A stretch of 64,000 nucleotides of DNA. Source: Tundrisphaera sp051175315 (GTDB lineage Bacteria > Planctomycetota > Planctomycetia > Isosphaerales > Isosphaeraceae). Below are positions 1 through 8,173 of the stretch, one piece after another. Position numbers and translations under genes: made by a program. The DNA is taken from NCBI RefSeq assembly GCF_051175315.1, contig NZ_CP195100.1, forward strand, positions 2,046,001 to 2,110,000, given 5' to 3'. Positions within the stretch are counted from its first letter, which is position 1. Every line of letters begins with the position of its first letter. The notes beneath the pieces were generated by a model. It saw only the letters and a program-made list of their open reading frames with translations, made no database searches and was not told where the DNA came from.

Positions 1-580
1 TGAAACCGTTGTGGCGGCCGAGCCGTCCCCCGGAGTCGGGCCCGGAGGTGTCGGGCGTCCAGCCGACGTTGCCCGAGTAGTTCTGCGACGCCGGCCGCGA
101 CGGCCCCATGGCCTCGCCGGGCGGGGACGCGTCCGACGGGCAGAGATACGCGGCGATCGTGGTGCGGGCCGCCGTGCCGTTGGGGTGATCCCGGCCGATC
201 GTGGCCGCATACAGGATCGCGTTCGGGTCGCCGCAGTTGTCGGCGTTGCCCACCGAGAAGTTGATCGCGTTGAAGGTCGCCTGCTGCTCGACCTGCGGCA
301 GGATGCCCGCGTGCCAGCCGAACAGGCCGCTCTGGCAGGCCCCGCCCGGCCCGGCCTTGGCCGAGGTCGTGCTCATCGGGAACACGCCATTGGCGTCGGC
401 GTAATTGTGCAGCGCCAGGCCGATCTGCTTGAGGTTGTTGGTGCATTGGGCCCGCCGGGCCGCCTCGCGGGCGGCCTGCACCGCGGGCAGCAGGAGGGCG
501 ATCAGCACCGCGATGATGGCGATCACCACCAGCAGCTCGATCAGGGTGAAGCCCCGGCGCGATGGTCGTGGCCTGTCCAT
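1..580 (-). CDS. DUF1559 pseudopilin-like protein, 3' end beyond window
   Basis: Reading the minus strand from the ATG at 580 gives about 193 residues that run off the window edge. The start MDRPRPSRRG is followed by a prepilin-type segment (GFTLIELLVVIAIIAVLIAL, residues 10-29) and the planctomycete DUF1559 signature of an AAREAARRAQCTNNLKQIGLALHNY type. This architecture is a type IV prepilin N-terminus (cleavage after the G before FTLIE, then one membrane helix) with a DUF1559 (SBP_bac_10) body. Planctomycetes carry large numbers of these surface or pseudopilus-like proteins, and their role is not settled. The C-terminal H-X9-DG motif that usually ends the family lies outside the window. 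Confidence 0.9.
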   Translation of the reverse strand, partial: MDRPRPSRRGFTLIELLVVIAIIAVLIALLLPAVQAAREAARRAQCTNNLKQIGLALHNYADANGVFPMSTTSAKAGPGGACQSGLFGWHAGILPQVEQQATFNAINFSVGNADNCGDPNAILYAATIGRDHPNGTAARTTIAAYLCPSDASPPGEAMGPSRPASQNYSGNVGWTPDTSGPDSGGRLGRHNGF

Positions 581-722
581 GTGCGTTCGCCCTCCCGGAA
601 CCCTCCCGAACCCCGCCCCGCGGCATCCCGGCCGCGGGCGGCAACCCCCTCACGCACAGAGGAGGTGCCGCCCGGCCGGGCGGAGTTCCACCGAATTCGT
701 TAAGCGGGCGGGGAGGATCGGG

Positions 723-2105
723 TCAGCGAGAGGCGTTGCCGTCCATGCCCCACAGGGGCGGGACGAGCTGCTTGTCCCACTCCTTCCAGGCGGCGAGCAG
801 TTCCGCGACCTTCTCGGGATGCTGGGCCGACAGGTCGCGGGCCTCGCCCGGGTCGTCGGCCAGGCGGTAGAGCCGTCGCGGGGTGGCGGTGATCCCCCGG
901 TTGGGCCGGGACGGCTTGCCCGAGTCGACCGAGTCGTCGTAGCGGACCAGCTTCCAGCCGTCCTTGATGATCGCGTCCTGCTCGCCGAACCGCCAGAACA
1001 GGGCGTCGTGCGGGGAGCGGCCCTCGGCCTGCCCGGCCAGGAACGGGAGGATGTCGACGCCGTCGAGCTTCCAGTCCGGCTTCGGGGCCACGCCGGCCGC
1101 CGCGAGCGCGGTGGGCAGGATGTCGAGCTGGATCACCGGCTTGTCATAGACCCGGCCCGCCGGCAGCTTCCCCTTCCAGCTCGCCACGAACGGGACGTGG
1201 ATCCCGCCGTCCAGGGTGGTCCGCTTGGAGCCCCGGAGCGGGAGGTTGATCGAGCCGTTCTGCGCGGTGCCCAGCAGGGTCGGGCCGCCGTTGTCGCTGA
1301 AGAAGAAGACCAGGGTGTTCTCCTCCAGCCCGGCGTCGCGGAGCTTCGCCGTCACGGCGCCGACCGCGTCGTCCATCGCCACCATCATCGCGGCATACTT
1401 CCGGCGCCTCTCGTCCTTGATCGATTCGAACCGCTTGAGCCGGTCGTCGGTCGCGTCCATCGGGGTGTGGACGGCGTTGAAGGCGACCTCCAGGAAGAAC
1501 GGGTGCCCCTTGTGGCGGTCGATGAACGCGACCGCCTCGCGGCCGAAGGCGTCGGTCAGGTAGGCCGACTCCTTCACGACCTCGGTGCCGCGATAGACGT
1601 TCTGGGTCTTCTCGGCGAAGTAGGTGTGCGCCCCGCCCAGGAACCCGAAGAACTCGTCGAACCCGCGCTTCTGCGGGTGGAACTGTGGGGCGGACCCCAG
1701 GTGCCACTTGCCCACCAGCCCGGTGGCGTAGCCGGCGTCCTTGATCCGCTGGACCAGCGTGGTCTCCGAGGTCGGCAGCCCGAGCTTGCCCCCGCCGGCC
1801 TCGCCGCCAGGGTTGAACTCGTGGCCGAACCGCTGCTGGTATCGCCCGGTCAGCAACCCGGCGCGGGTCGGGCTGCAATACGGCCCGGACACATAACCAT
1901 TGGTGCACCTCACCCCGCCCCGGGCCAGGGCGTCCAGGTGGGGCGTGGGGATGTCCTTCACCCCCTGGAAGCCGACGTCGGAATACCCCATGTCGTCGCC
2001 GATCACGACGACGATGTTGGGCCGGCCGGCCTCGGCCGCGAGGGCGGGCGTCGCGAATCCGAGGGCGAGCGCGAAGGCCAGCCCGGCGAAGCGAAAACGA
2101 TGCAC
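723..2105 (-). CDS. Exported arylsulfatase A-type sulfatase
   Basis: A 460-residue sulfatase that hydrolyses sulfate esters, probably periplasmic or extracytoplasmic. I chose the GTG at 2105 because AGGAG lies 8 nt upstream and it opens directly onto a signal peptide (residues 1-23, FAGLAFALALGFATPALAAE). The frame stays open to an ATG at 2237, but that extension looks non-coding. Metal-binding DD is at 37-38 in NIVVVIGDDMGYSDVG. The formylglycine site CSPTR is at 77-81, so Cys77 should be converted to formylglycine. The later KWHLG and FSDNGG segments are family-typical. The substrate cannot be told from sequence. It is divergent from the DUF1559 gene at 2317. Confidence 0.93.
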   Translation of the reverse strand: MHRFRFAGLAFALALGFATPALAAEAGRPNIVVVIGDDMGYSDVGFQGVKDIPTPHLDALARGGVRCTNGYVSGPYCSPTRAGLLTGRYQQRFGHEFNPGGEAGGGKLGLPTSETTLVQRIKDAGYATGLVGKWHLGSAPQFHPQKRGFDEFFGFLGGAHTYFAEKTQNVYRGTEVVKESAYLTDAFGREAVAFIDRHKGHPFFLEVAFNAVHTPMDATDDRLKRFESIKDERRRKYAAMMVAMDDAVGAVTAKLRDAGLEENTLVFFFSDNGGPTLLGTAQNGSINLPLRGSKRTTLDGGIHVPFVASWKGKLPAGRVYDKPVIQLDILPTALAAAGVAPKPDWKLDGVDILPFLAGQAEGRSPHDALFWRFGEQDAIIKDGWKLVRYDDSVDSGKPSRPNRGITATPRRLYRLADDPGEARDLSAQHPEKVAELLAAWKEWDKQLVPPLWGMDGNASR

Positions 2106-2316
2106 GTTGGTGACTCCTGGCCAGGACGACGGGGAGGGCGGCGAGCCCTCATGATCCCAGGTTGCCCGGGCGGCCGGAAGCACCGACCCCCGCCCGGGCT
2201 CCCGACCAAAGTTCATCAACTCCGTGAACAAAGTCAAGTTTCATTCTTGACAAACCCGATCAACAAGACAAAATAAGGCCGCAAGACCGCACTGACCGCC
2301 TTTCGGAGCCCTGACG

Positions 2317-3264
2317 ATGACCCGTTCCCGACTGCCCCTCATCCGCCCTTCATCACCGGCCCGGGGGAGGGCCGGCTTCACCCTGATCGAGTTGCTGGTG
2401 GTGATCGCGATCATCGCGGTGCTGATCGCGCTCCTGCTGCCGGCGGTGCAGGCGGCCCGCGAGGCGGCCCGGCGGATCCAGTGCACCAACAACCTGAAGC
2501 AGTTAGGGCTGGCCCTGCACAACTACCACGACACCCACGGCCGGTTCGCGCCGGGGTCGATCGCGCCGGCGGTCACCGGGGCCCCCAACTACCGCCAGCC
2601 CTTCGTCTCGTCGCTGCTGCCGTTCCTGGAGCAGGGGAATCTGTCCAACAGCTTCAACTTCAACCTGAGCTTCGAGACGAACGCCAACAGCACGACCCGG
2701 GCGGCGCGGGTGGCCGCCTATGATTGCCCATCGGACCAGGCGGTCGTGTTCGCCAACAACGCCGGCAAGGTTTTCGACGTGAAGGGGAACTACGGGATCA
2801 ACTGGGGCCAGAACGTCTACAGCGACCAGGGGCTGCCCGCCCCTTTCGCCCTGAACTACGGGGCCAGCCTGGCCGAGATCACCGACGGGACTAGCCAGAC
2901 CCTGCTGATGACCGAGATCATCCAGGCGCCCCAGCCGCCCGGCGATGACATCTCGGTGATCGACCGCCGGGGCCGTGTCTGGAGCGACCAGGCCTCCTCA
3001 CACCAGGTCTCCGCCAAGCTCGCCCCCAACAGCTCCTTGCCCGACTACGGCGCCTGCTGGCCCGGCATCAAGATTCCCTGCAACCGGAACACCGGCGACG
3101 GCCCCAACCACTACATCGCCTCGCGATCCAAGCACCCGGGCGGGGTGAATTCCCTGCTCGCCGACGGGTCCGTCCGTTTCATCAAGGATTCGATCTCCCT
3201 GCCGTCGTGGCGTGCCCTGAGCAGCCGGGCCGGCGGCGAGGTTCTGAGCGCAGAGGCCTACTGA
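2317..3264 (+). CDS. DUF1559 pseudopilin-like protein (cassette 1)
   Basis: A 315-residue protein with a GGAG ribosome site (2305-2308) 8 nt before the ATG. Residues 20-45 are the prepilin signal and membrane helix (GFTLIELLVVIAIIAVLIAL), followed by AAREAARRIQCTNNLKQLGLALHNY. The C-terminus carries the family ending SRSKHPGGVNSLLADGSVRF. The protein is likely processed by a prepilin peptidase and displayed at the cell surface. It forms a two-gene cassette with the lipoprotein starting 2 nt after its stop, and a paralogous copy of the cassette follows at 3866-5330. The biochemical role of DUF1559 proteins is unknown. Confidence 0.93.
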   Translation: MTRSRLPLIRPSSPARGRAGFTLIELLVVIAIIAVLIALLLPAVQAAREAARRIQCTNNLKQLGLALHNYHDTHGRFAPGSIAPAVTGAPNYRQPFVSSLLPFLEQGNLSNSFNFNLSFETNANSTTRAARVAAYDCPSDQAVVFANNAGKVFDVKGNYGINWGQNVYSDQGLPAPFALNYGASLAEITDGTSQTLLMTEIIQAPQPPGDDISVIDRRGRVWSDQASSHQVSAKLAPNSSLPDYGACWPGIKIPCNRNTGDGPNHYIASRSKHPGGVNSLLADGSVRFIKDSISLPSWRALSSRAGGEVLSAEAY

Positions 3265-3265
3265 T

Positions 3266-3724
3266 ATGCGTCCGACCCGACGATTCGCGTCCTTCCTGCT
3301 CGCCCCGGCCCTGGCCTTCCTGTCCGTCGGCTGCGGGGGCGAAGCGGGCGCCCCCCGCCAGGCCGCCTCGGGCACGGTCACGCTCGACGGCAAGCCGCTC
3401 GAATCGGGCACCATCACCTTCATCCCGACCGAGGGCGGCCCCGGCGCCTTCGGCACGATCCAGGCCGGCACCTACCGCTTCGGCACCGGCGACGGGCCGA
3501 CCGCGGGGCGTTACGCGGTGGAGATCGTCGACGTCCGGCCCACCGGCCGCACGATCCCCAATCCCGACGCACCCGGCACCACGATCGCCGAGGTCCGCAA
3601 CGCCATCCCCCCGCGCTACAATGCCCGGACCGAGCTGGTGGCCGACGTGAAGCCCGATGCCGAGAACTCCTTCCGCTTCGATCTCTCGACCCGGAAGCCG
3701 AACACCCGCCTCACCCGACGCTGA
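3266..3724 (+). CDS. Transthyretin-like putative lipoprotein (cassette 1)
   Basis: A 152-residue planctomycete protein of the type encoded next to DUF1559 genes. An N-terminal hydrophobic segment ends in LSVGCGG, so Cys24 may be lipidated; the lipobox is imperfect. A single beta-sandwich-like domain follows, starting SGTVTLDGKPLESGTITF, the pattern of carboxypeptidase-regulatory/transthyretin-like modules. The ATG is 1 nt past the upstream stop, so translation is probably coupled. It is clearly paralogous to 4881-5330: both have a GxYxVEIxxxRPTGR segment and an EVKP segment near the C-terminus. It is probably an extracytoplasmic accessory of the neighbouring pseudopilin (inference). Confidence 0.82.
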   Translation: MRPTRRFASFLLAPALAFLSVGCGGEAGAPRQAASGTVTLDGKPLESGTITFIPTEGGPGAFGTIQAGTYRFGTGDGPTAGRYAVEIVDVRPTGRTIPNPDAPGTTIAEVRNAIPPRYNARTELVADVKPDAENSFRFDLSTRKPNTRLTRR

Positions 3725-3865
3725 GCGATGCCACCCCCCCGGCCGCCCGGATCGGGGACGCATCACCTCTGATCGGGATCTTCCCTCTTGACGGCGCCGG
3801 CCTTTCGACGAAGACTGGCGCCGAATCCCTTCCTTAATTAAGCCGACCAAAGCAAAGGGGCTGCC

Positions 3866-4891
3866 ATGAGCGGGTTCACGCCGCCGTACCCCGTCGCGCG
3901 CACTGCGGACGCCGCCCGAGCGAAGGGCATCCGGGGCCGCGAGGGCTTCACCCTGATCGAGCTGCTGGTGGTGATCGCGATCATCGCCGTGCTGATCGCC
4001 CTCCTGCTGCCGGCAGTGCAGGCGGCGCGGGAGGCCGCCCGGCGGATCCAGTGCGTGAACAACCTCAAGCAGCTCGGGCTGGGGCTCCAGAACTACCACG
4101 ACATCAACCAGAGGTTCCCGATGGGCGGGCAGGGGCGCGACCCGGCGACCGGGCTCTACCCCTCGCCCAACTATCGCCAGCCCTTCGTCGTCTCGCTGAT
4201 GCCGTTCTACGAGCAGACGGCCCTGTACAACTCGTACAACTTTTCGCTGGTCCTGTTCGAGGACGCGGCCAACCTCACCACGCGGCTGACGAAGATCAAC
4301 GTCTACATCTGCCCGTCGGACTCCCCCCAGGTGTTCGGCAAGGTCGTGGGCGGCCCCCTGTTCGACATCAAGGGGAACTACGGGCTGAACTGGGGGGTGA
4401 GCACCTTCTACAACCAGGGGCCGATCACCGCGACGCCGACCGCCACCGGCGCCGCCCCGTTCTACCTGCGCTACGGGGCGTCGATGGCCGACATCGTGGA
4501 CGGGACGTCCAACACGATCTCGATGCTGGAGATGATCCAGGCCCTGTCGCCGAACGCGACCTTCGGCAACGCGGCCGACCTCGACCGCCGGGCCCGGATC
4601 TGGAACGAGGATTCGGCCACCTACCAGATCTCGACCCGGCTCGCCCCCAACAGCAGGGCCCCGGACTATGGCCGGTGCGTCAACGACCCGGCCAACGGGC
4701 TGCCCTGCACCAATGACGCCAGCAACGGGCGCGACTATTATCTCGGGTCGCGGAGCCGCCACCCGGGCGGGGTCAACTCGCTGTTCTCCGACGGCTCGGT
4801 CCGCTTCCTCAAGAACACGATCAGCCTGCCGGCCTACCAGGCGCTCAGCACCCGGGCCGGGGGCGAGGTGATCTCCGCCGATGCGTATTGA
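3866..4891 (+). CDS. DUF1559 pseudopilin-like protein (cassette 2)
   Basis: A 341-residue paralogue of the protein at 2317-3264. AAGGGG lies 5 nt upstream of the ATG. Residues 29-50 hold the prepilin segment GFTLIELLVVIAIIAVLIAL, followed by AAREAARRIQCVNNLKQLGLGLQNYHD. The C-terminus has the DUF1559 ending SRSRHPGGVNSLFSDGSVRF. The internal blocks YRQPFVVSLMPFYEQ and DIKGNYGLNWG closely match cassette 1, which supports a tandem duplication. The stop lies 11 nt inside the next gene, so the pair is translationally coupled. Confidence 0.93.
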   Translation: MSGFTPPYPVARTADAARAKGIRGREGFTLIELLVVIAIIAVLIALLLPAVQAAREAARRIQCVNNLKQLGLGLQNYHDINQRFPMGGQGRDPATGLYPSPNYRQPFVVSLMPFYEQTALYNSYNFSLVLFEDAANLTTRLTKINVYICPSDSPQVFGKVVGGPLFDIKGNYGLNWGVSTFYNQGPITATPTATGAAPFYLRYGASMADIVDGTSNTISMLEMIQALSPNATFGNAADLDRRARIWNEDSATYQISTRLAPNSRAPDYGRCVNDPANGLPCTNDASNGRDYYLGSRSRHPGGVNSLFSDGSVRFLKNTISLPAYQALSTRAGGEVISADAY

Positions 4892-5330
4892 TCCCAGATG
4901 CCTCGGGCTCGCCCTGGCCCTGGCGGGCCCGATCCTGACGATGGCCCCCGGCTGCGGGCCCGCCGACCCCTACCAACGGGTCGCGGTATCGGGCAAGATC
5001 ACGGTCGACGGCCGTCCCCTGGAATCGGGCCAGATCGGATTCCTGCCGATCCTGGACGGGCCCGCCGCGCAGGCCGAGATCGCCGCCGGATCCTACAGCA
5101 TCGGCCGGGCCCAGGGACCGGCCGCCGGGCCGTACCGGGTGGAGATCCGGAGCATCCGCCCCACCGGGCGTAAGGTCCCCGACCACGACAACCCGGGCCA
5201 GATGATGGACGAGACCCGCGACGCCATCCACGCGATCTACAACATCCAGTCCCGTTTGCAGGCCGAGGTCAAGCCGGGCGAGGCCCAGGCCTTCGACTAC
5301 GCGATCGACACCAGGACGCAGAAGAAATGA
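4881..5330 (+). CDS. Transthyretin-like putative lipoprotein (cassette 2)
   Basis: A 149-residue paralogue of 3266-3724. A short hydrophobic N-terminus ends in MAPGCGP (possible but weak lipobox). The domain begins SGKITVDGRPLESGQIGF and ends with an EVKPGEAQAFDYAIDT segment. Its start overlaps the end of the DUF1559 gene by 11 nt, and its TGA overlaps the ATG of the downstream sulfatase (ATGA at 5327-5330). DUF1559, lipoprotein and sulfatase therefore read as one coupled operon. The function of this small domain is not known; an envelope-facing partner of the pseudopilin is the simplest reading. Confidence 0.82.
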   Translation: MRIDPRCLGLALALAGPILTMAPGCGPADPYQRVAVSGKITVDGRPLESGQIGFLPILDGPAAQAEIAAGSYSIGRAQGPAAGPYRVEIRSIRPTGRKVPDHDNPGQMMDETRDAIHAIYNIQSRLQAEVKPGEAQAFDYAIDTRTQKK

Positions 5331-7009
5331 GGCCGGACGCGATGCGACAGACCCGCCGGTTCCCGAGGCTCGCCCTCGCCCTGTTCGCCGCGATCGCCCC
5401 CGGGGCCATCGCCCGGGGCGCGGCGCCCCAGGCGGCGAAGGCGAAGCCCAACGTCGTGGTGATCCTGGCCGATGACCTCGGTTATTCCGACATCGGCTGC
5501 TACGGCGGCGAGATCCGCACGCCGAACCTGGACCGGCTGGCCAGCAACGGCCTGCGGTTCACCCAGTTCTACAACACGGCCCGGTGCTGGCCGTCGCGTG
5601 CAGCCCTGATGTCCGGCTACTACGCCCAGCAGGTCAACCGCGACCCCCAGGGCGTCCGCCCGGCGTGGGCCGCGCTCCTGCCGCAGTTGATCAAGCCGGC
5701 CGGCTACCGCTCCTATCACTCGGGCAAGTGGCACATCGACGGCCCGGTGCTGGCCGGGGGATTCGAGCGGTCCTACGAACTCGTCGACCCGGACCGGAAC
5801 TTCGGCCCGAAGCAGCACCACGTCGACGACCAGCCCCTGCCGCAGCCGCGCCCGGCGGACGGGTACTATTCGACCCGGACGATCACGACCCGCGCCCTGG
5901 AATGGCTCGGCCAGCACGAGAGAGGCCACGACGACGAGCCGTTCTTCCTCTACCTGGCCTACATGTCGCCCCACTTCCCGCTCCACGCCCTGCCCGAGGA
6001 CATCGCCGTCTACCGCGACCGCTACGTCGCCGGCTGGGACAAGCTCCGCGAGGAGCGGCTCAAGAAGCAGAAGGAACTGGGGATCTACGACGGCCCGCTC
6101 TCGGCCCGCGACCCGGAGACGGCCCCCGGCTGGAACCCCTCGGCCGAGGCGCTCCGCAACAAGATCGGCCCCGGCGAGGTCGACCGCGCCGTGGCCTGGG
6201 ACAGCCTGACGCCCGAGCAGAAGAACCTGCAGGCCGCCAAGATGGCCGTCCACGCCGCGATGGTCGACCGGATCGACCAGGAAGTCGGCCGGGTCCTGGA
6301 GGCGCTCCGCGCGTCGGGCGAGCTGGAGAACACGGTGATCCTGTTTGCCTCGGACAACGGCGCCAGCGCCGAGCTGCTGGTCCGGGGCGACGGCCATGAC
6401 CAGACCGCCCCGCCGGGTTCGGCGAAGACCTTCCTGAGCCTCGGGCCGGGCTGGTCGACCGCGTCCAACACCCCGTTCCGGCTCCACAAGTCGTGGAACC
6501 ACGAGGGGGGGATCGCCACGCCGTTGATCGTCCACTGGCCGGCCGGGATCGCCGCCAAGGGGGAGATCCGCCACACCCCCGGCCATCTCGTCGACGTCGT
6601 GCCGACCGTCCTGGCCCTGGCCGGGGCCACCGCCCCCGCGACCTTCGACGGCGAGGCCCGCCCGCCCTTGCCGGGCCGCGACCTGGCGCCCGCCTTCGCC
6701 CAGGACGTGACGATCCCGCGCGACTCGATCTGGTTCCGCCATGCCGGCAACCGCGCCCTGAGGGTCGGCGACTGGAAGATCGTGTCGGCCACCCCGTCGA
6801 CCCGGTGGGAGCTATACGACCTGGCCACCGACCGCGCCGAACTCCACGACCTCGCGGCCCAGAAGCCCGAGAAGGTCAAGGAACTCGCGGCGATCTGGGA
6901 GCGGGACGACGCCGAGTACGCCGCCCAGGGGGCGACCGGCAAGCCCCTGCCGGGCGCGGCCGCCAAGGCCGCCAAGAAGGCCGCCCGCAAGAAGGCCGCG
7001 GGCCGGTGA
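5327..7009 (+). CDS. Exported arylsulfatase
   Basis: A 560-residue sulfatase with an N-terminal signal (about residues 11-33). Metal-binding DD is at 49-50 (VVVILADDLGYSDIGCYGG). The formylglycine motif CWPSR is at 87-91, a full C-x-P-S-R with Cys87 as the modified residue. KWHIDG and FASDNGASAE supply later active-site segments. The C-terminus ends in a lysine/alanine-rich tail (AAAKAAKKAARKK) that is not part of the enzyme fold. It is coupled to the upstream lipoprotein by ATGA. Similarity is to planctomycete arylsulfatases; the substrate is probably a sulfated polysaccharide or small aryl sulfate (inference). A strong hairpin at 7037-7076 follows. Confidence 0.94.
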   Translation: MRPDAMRQTRRFPRLALALFAAIAPGAIARGAAPQAAKAKPNVVVILADDLGYSDIGCYGGEIRTPNLDRLASNGLRFTQFYNTARCWPSRAALMSGYYAQQVNRDPQGVRPAWAALLPQLIKPAGYRSYHSGKWHIDGPVLAGGFERSYELVDPDRNFGPKQHHVDDQPLPQPRPADGYYSTRTITTRALEWLGQHERGHDDEPFFLYLAYMSPHFPLHALPEDIAVYRDRYVAGWDKLREERLKKQKELGIYDGPLSARDPETAPGWNPSAEALRNKIGPGEVDRAVAWDSLTPEQKNLQAAKMAVHAAMVDRIDQEVGRVLEALRASGELENTVILFASDNGASAELLVRGDGHDQTAPPGSAKTFLSLGPGWSTASNTPFRLHKSWNHEGGIATPLIVHWPAGIAAKGEIRHTPGHLVDVVPTVLALAGATAPATFDGEARPPLPGRDLAPAFAQDVTIPRDSIWFRHAGNRALRVGDWKIVSATPSTRWELYDLATDRAELHDLAAQKPEKVKELAAIWERDDAEYAAQGATGKPLPGAAAKAAKKAARKKAAGR

Positions 7010-7036
7010 TCGAGGGGACGACGGAGCGATGAAGAC

Positions 7037-7076
7037 GGGCGGCCCGGCCTCGCGGTGATGCGAGGCCGGGCCGCCC
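7037..7076. terminator. Perfect 16-bp hairpin between convergent genes
   Basis: Arms at 7037-7052 and 7061-7076 are perfectly complementary (GGGCGGCCCGGCCTCG on the left) with an 8-nt loop. It sits between the stop of the sulfatase (7009) and the stop of the convergent Met/Cys-rich gene (7106). That position suits a bidirectional terminator, although no strong T-tract follows on either strand. Confidence 0.7.
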
Positions 7077-7105
7077 GGATCGTTTCGAAGCCGATCTCTC
7101 GAAGC

Positions 7106-7576
7106 TCAGCAGCCGCAGCAAACCGGCATGTTGTTCATCATCAGGCAGCAGGTGCAGCCGGCCTTCATCATGCCCATCATGCAGTCGCAGCAGGCCTGGA
7201 TCATGGCGCAGCAATCCTTGTCGCCGCTGGTGCAGGTCATGCGCACACCCATCTCGGTGGGCTCGCACTTGCACGAGGCCATCATCATGTTGCAGCAGCA
7301 GGCCATCATCCCGTTCATCATGACGCAGCAGGAGCACATCCCGCCGGCCATCATGGCGCACAGGTTCTGGACCATCGCGGCCGTGGTCTTGTCGTCGCAC
7401 ACGCAGTCGATCGTCATCCCGCCGTCGCACTTGGCGAGGGTCATGGTGCACTTCGGCACCATCATCATGTTCATGGTCATGCCGGCCGGGGCCGACTGGC
7501 CCATCATGCCCGGCTGGCCCATCATGCCCATGCCGGTCATCCCCATCGCGCCGCGTTCCATCATCATCGTCGACAT
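7106..7576 (-). CDS. Met/Cys-rich protein with internal duplication, putative metal binder
   Basis: I do not recognise a named family. The ATG at 7576 has a GGGGGAAG site 5-6 nt upstream and gives 156 residues, of which 39 are Met and 25 are Cys (about 41 % together). Residues 1-40 are Met/Gly-rich (MGMTGMGMMGQPGMMG). Residues 43-96 and 102-156 form an internal repeat: DDK 61-63 aligns with GDK 118-120, AAMVQ with CAMIQ, and CSCCVMMNGMMACC 81-94 with CTCCLMMNNMPVCC 141-154. There is no signal peptide, no His enrichment and almost no aromatic residue. Dense CxC, CC and MM motifs suggest soft-metal binding (Cu(I), Ag, Hg or similar) in the manner of metallothioneins, but this is inference. A promoter candidate and a palindrome lie upstream. 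Confidence 0.85.
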   Translation of the reverse strand: MSTMMMERGAMGMTGMGMMGQPGMMGQSAPAGMTMNMMMVPKCTMTLAKCDGGMTIDCVCDDKTTAAMVQNLCAMMAGGMCSCCVMMNGMMACCCNMMMASCKCEPTEMGVRMTCTSGDKDCCAMIQACCDCMMGMMKAGCTCCLMMNNMPVCCGC

Positions 7577-7647
7577 GCGTCTTCCCCCTGTTTCTGATCG
7601 CGGCGGAGGGCCGATCCGGCCCCCCTCCCGTCCCATTCCTGGGGCTC

Positions 7648-7675
7648 ATAATAAAGCACGACCGGAGGAATGCAA
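7648..7675 (-). promoter_or_regulatory. Candidate sigma70-like promoter of the Met/Cys-rich gene
   Basis: On the minus strand, TTGCAT (7675-7670) and TATTAT (7653-7648) are 16 nt apart in an unusually AT-rich stretch. Transcription would start near 7640, leaving a leader of about 65 nt before the ATG at 7576. The -35 match is weak, so this is a suggestion only. Confidence 0.3.
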
Positions 7676-7686
7676 GAAGATTACCC

Positions 7687-7730
7687 CCGAAGCATCAACA
7701 TTCTATCATGATAATGTTGATCATCTTCGG
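7687..7730. promoter_or_regulatory. AT-rich inverted repeat in divergent intergenic region
   Basis: CCGAAG (7687-7692) pairs with CTTCGG (7725-7730), and ATCAACATT (7694-7702) pairs with AATGTTGAT (7713-7721), around a 10-nt centre. It lies midway between the Met/Cys-rich gene (minus) and the small gene at 7846 (plus). The AT-rich 9-bp arms stand out in this GC-rich genome and look like an operator for a dimeric regulator, or a structured leader. The regulator is unknown. Confidence 0.45.
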
Positions 7731-7845
7731 TCCATCGTGTCGGATTCCCGGCCAAAATCTTTCGCGGCCGACTGTTGACCCGATGACACCAAGCCGATAA
7801 AGTTAGTCAAGAATGCTTCGCAGACCCGACGCCGGAGCCTCGCTC

Positions 7846-8082
7846 ATGAACGGCCCTCGCTTCTCGCTCGCGTCCGAGATCATCGAATCCCGCCTGGACG
7901 ACGCGTCCACGCCCTGGCCGCTGGCGTTGCCGACGCCGGCCCCGTCCCTGTTGGTCGCCTGCCCGGTGCACCCGATGGCGATGGCCAGCATCCAGGACAT
8001 CTACCGGATCGCCTACGAGAACGCGGTGGCCGCCACCCGGACGAGTCGGTTCGAGCTGGCCTCGCAGGCCTGCCCCAACTGA
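7846..8082 (+). CDS. Small protein of unknown function
   Basis: A 78-residue protein. I chose the ATG at 7846 because GGAG sits 8 nt upstream; an in-frame ATG at 7813 is possible. No family name is recognised. The middle contains a Pro/Ala-rich stretch (PLALPTPAPS). The C-terminal helix MASIQDIYRIAYENAVAATR resembles short planctomycete proteins that carry a YxxAYExA-type helix. There is no signal peptide or membrane segment. It lies upstream of, and in the same direction as, the Rrf2-SorAB-like set, 91 nt before the regulator gene. Confidence 0.55.
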   Translation: MNGPRFSLASEIIESRLDDASTPWPLALPTPAPSLLVACPVHPMAMASIQDIYRIAYENAVAATRTSRFELASQACPN

Positions 8083-8173
8083 CCGGACTGCCGGCCGGGC
8101 CGCCCCAACCCCGGCCATCGGGCCCGCACGAGGCGGGCCCTCGACCCGAGGCCCGAACCTCCATAGGCCCGCG

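Noticed and set aside
723..2237. Upstream ATG of the first sulfatase at 2237
   Set aside because: The extra 44 residues have no coding character and no ribosome site. The GTG at 2105 has AGGAG at good spacing and opens directly on the signal peptide.
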